A stretch of 14,458 nucleotides of DNA. Origin: Prevotella sp. CAG:732 (GTDB taxonomy: Bacteria; Bacteroidota; Bacteroidia; Bacteroidales; Bacteroidaceae). A program made the translations under genes and the position numbers. Below, piece by piece: positions 12,929 to 14,458 of this stretch (position 1 is its first letter; every line of letters begins with the position of its first letter). The notes beneath the pieces are model-generated. The model did no database searches. It worked only from the letters and a program-made list of their open reading frames with translations, and was not told where the DNA came from. The stretch spans positions 1 through 14,458 of the forward strand of contig FR893210.1 in assembly GCA_000436035.1 (NCBI GenBank). Direction: 5' to 3'.

Positions 12929-13963
12929 ATGAACGAAGATTTTGACATAAGACAAGAAACGGTGTCGCCTGCCGAAAAGGAATTCGAGAAGGCGCTGCGA
13001 CCTTTGAAGTTCTCTGACTTCAGTGGACAGACGGGCGTGGTGGAAAACCTCGAAGTGTTTGTGGAGGCAGCGAAATATCGTGGCGAACCGCTCGACCACA
13101 CACTCTTGCATGGTCCTCCGGGATTGGGTAAGACCACGTTGAGCAATATCATCGCCAATGAACTGGGTGTTGGATTCAAGATTACCTCTGGTCCTGTGCT
13201 CGACAAGCCGGGCGACCTCGCAGGCATCCTCACCTCGCTCGAACCCAATGATGTGCTTTTCATCGATGAGATTCACCGTCTCTCGCCAGTAGTAGAGGAG
13301 TATCTCTATTCGGCGATGGAGGATTATCGCATCGACATCATGATAGACAAGGGTCCTTCGGCTCGAAGCATCCAGATAGACCTCAACCCGTTCACCCTCG
13401 TGGGAGCCACCACTCGAAGCGGTTTGCTGACCGCTCCTCTGCGTGCTCGTTTCGGTATCAATCTCCATTTGGAGTATTACGACCCAGCGACGCTGCAGAA
13501 AATCATCAAGCGAAGTGCCATGCTCCTGAAGGTGCCTATCGAGGATGAGGCTGCGGTGGAAATCTCTCGCCGCTCTCGTGGTACGCCTCGTATCGCCAAC
13601 TCCTTGCTCAGAAGAGTGCGTGACTTTGCTCAGGTGAAGGGTAACGGAACCATCACCTACGACATCGCCCAAGTGGCTTTGAAGGCACTCAACATCGACC
13701 AATATGGTTTGGATGAGATTGACAACAAGATTCTCACTACTATCATCGACAAGTTCCGTGGAGGACCGGTGGGCGTGAGCACCATTGCCACGGCGATTGG
13801 TGAGGATGGCGGCACGGTGGAGGAGGTATATGAGCCATTTCTCATCATGGAAGGCTTCATCAAGCGCACTCCTCGTGGACGTATGGCGACCAAGCTTGCC
13901 TACGAGCATCTGGGCAGGAATCCGTATGGAAGCAACATCATGCAGGGTGACCTGTTTGAATAA
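12929..13963 (+). CDS. ruvB: Holliday junction branch migration ATPase RuvB
   Basis: Hexameric AAA+ motor that with RuvA drives branch migration of Holliday junctions during recombinational repair. 344 residues, the usual length. Walker A is GPPGLGKTT (62-70), Walker B LFIDEIHR (110-117), sensor 1 GATTRSG (159-165), with the conserved Arg in LRARFG (171-176). The C-terminal winged helix is seen in GGPVGVSTIATAIGEDGG (278-295) and GFIKRTPRGR (309-318). Start at 12929 gives the family's N-terminal length and lies just behind a -7 element. coaD follows 11 bp after the stop. ruvA and ruvC are not in the window. Confidence 0.97.
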   Translation: MNEDFDIRQETVSPAEKEFEKALRPLKFSDFSGQTGVVENLEVFVEAAKYRGEPLDHTLLHGPPGLGKTTLSNIIANELGVGFKITSGPVLDKPGDLAGILTSLEPNDVLFIDEIHRLSPVVEEYLYSAMEDYRIDIMIDKGPSARSIQIDLNPFTLVGATTRSGLLTAPLRARFGINLHLEYYDPATLQKIIKRSAMLLKVPIEDEAAVEISRRSRGTPRIANSLLRRVRDFAQVKGNGTITYDIAQVALKALNIDQYGLDEIDNKILTTIIDKFRGGPVGVSTIATAIGEDGGTVEEVYEPFLIMEGFIKRTPRGRMATKLAYEHLGRNPYGSNIMQGDLFE

Positions 13964-13974
13964 AGTTCAAAGTA

Positions 13975-14458
13975 ATGAAGATAGGGATATTTACGGGTAC
14001 ATTCGACCCATTTACGATAGGACATCAGAACATCGCCGAGCGTGCCTTGCCCATGTTCGACAAGCTCGTGATTGCAGTAGCGATGAGTAAGCTGAAGCAC
14101 GCAAGCGAGGAAATCTCGAAGCGTGTAGAAGATATCAGAAAGGTTTTCCCGAAGGAATGTGCAGAGCTGGTAGATGCGGAGGATGCATCCAAGGGCTACC
14201 GCCTGGAGGTGGTTGCCTACGATGACCTCACCATCGACCTGGCGCATCGCCTGGGAGCCAAGTTCCTGGTTCGCGGCGTCCGTTCTGCCAAGGATTTCGA
14301 GTACGAGCGAGAGCAGGCGGATATCAACAGGCAGTTGGGCGGCGTAGAAACCATCCTGCTGTTTTCTGACCCAAGATACAGCAGCATCAGCTCAACGCTG
14401 GTTAGGGAATTGAGGTTCTTCGGAAGAGAAATAGATGAATTTTTACCAAAAATAAAAT
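13975..14458 (+). CDS. coaD: Phosphopantetheine adenylyltransferase, 3' end cut by window
   Basis: Makes dephospho-CoA from 4'-phosphopantetheine and ATP, the fourth step of CoA synthesis. From ATG 13975 the frame is open to the end of the window, 161 codons plus one base, about the full family length, so only the stop and perhaps a few codons are missing. The nucleotidyltransferase motif is GTFDPFTIGH (residues 8-17, with the T/HxGH signature). The second signature is SSISSTLVRE near the C-terminus, corresponding to ISSTxVR. LVRGVRSAKDFEYE carries the central conserved Arg and RSAKDF-Y segment. It lies 11 bp after ruvB and is surely co-transcribed with it. Confidence 0.95.
   Translation, partial: MKIGIFTGTFDPFTIGHQNIAERALPMFDKLVIAVAMSKLKHASEEISKRVEDIRKVFPKECAELVDAEDASKGYRLEVVAYDDLTIDLAHRLGAKFLVRGVRSAKDFEYEREQADINRQLGGVETILLFSDPRYSSISSTLVRELRFFGREIDEFLPKIK

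Overview
The window looks like a chromosome segment from a Bacteroidales bacterium, most probably a Prevotella/Segatella (P. copri-like) species. I infer this from Bacteroidetes-type promoters (-7 TAnnTTTG with an upstream TTTG/TTG at about 19-20 bp), a BspA-like leucine-rich-repeat/Big_2 surface protein with a Prevotella-style C-terminus, a PG_1098-like THUMP-domain methyltransferase, and Bacteroidetes-type FrdB/SdhB and ParE proteins. Genus is inferred from protein flavour only; no rRNA or tRNA is present.

Layout. Positions 1-610 hold the 3' part of a fumarate reductase/succinate dehydrogenase iron-sulfur subunit, followed by a strong terminator. Positions 611-2269 hold no intact gene but much structure: nested GGGCA/TGCCC hairpins, an array of TGATAC words, a three-copy 33-bp direct repeat laid over a promoter, the collapsed remnant of a DUF4143-type AAA ATPase gene, and then (about 1669-2049) a candidate large structured RNA with its own -7 element, at least five helical domains and a closing G+C stem followed by T6. 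Positions 2270-4021 encode an exported LRR/Big_2 protein ending at a terminator. Positions 4123-4340 contain an ORF6N-domain remnant and a good promoter for the next operon.

Positions 4341-11478 are a run of plus-strand genes: a VanX/DdpX-like D-Ala-D-Ala dipeptidase and, 7 bp on, a THUMP-like SAM methyltransferase; a GNAT-fold protein with its own promoter; topoisomerase IV subunit B (parE); and a secreted S41 (CtpA-type) protease closely behind it. A 17-bp perfect-stem terminator separates this run from a convergent minus-strand bile acid:sodium symporter-family transporter (11642-12613). Divergent from that, ruvB and coaD start a plus-strand operon; coaD runs off the end with only its last codon(s) missing.

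The coding genes are mostly housekeeping (anaerobic respiration, peptidoglycan peptide turnover, RNA modification, chromosome decatenation, recombination, CoA synthesis). The unusual material is concentrated in 690-2270 and 4120-4365, where two families of decayed accessory genes (DUF4143 ATPase, ORF6N) sit beside repeats and a probable noncoding RNA. No complete undescribed multi-gene system is visible. The best candidate for something undescribed is the structured RNA at 1669-2049.
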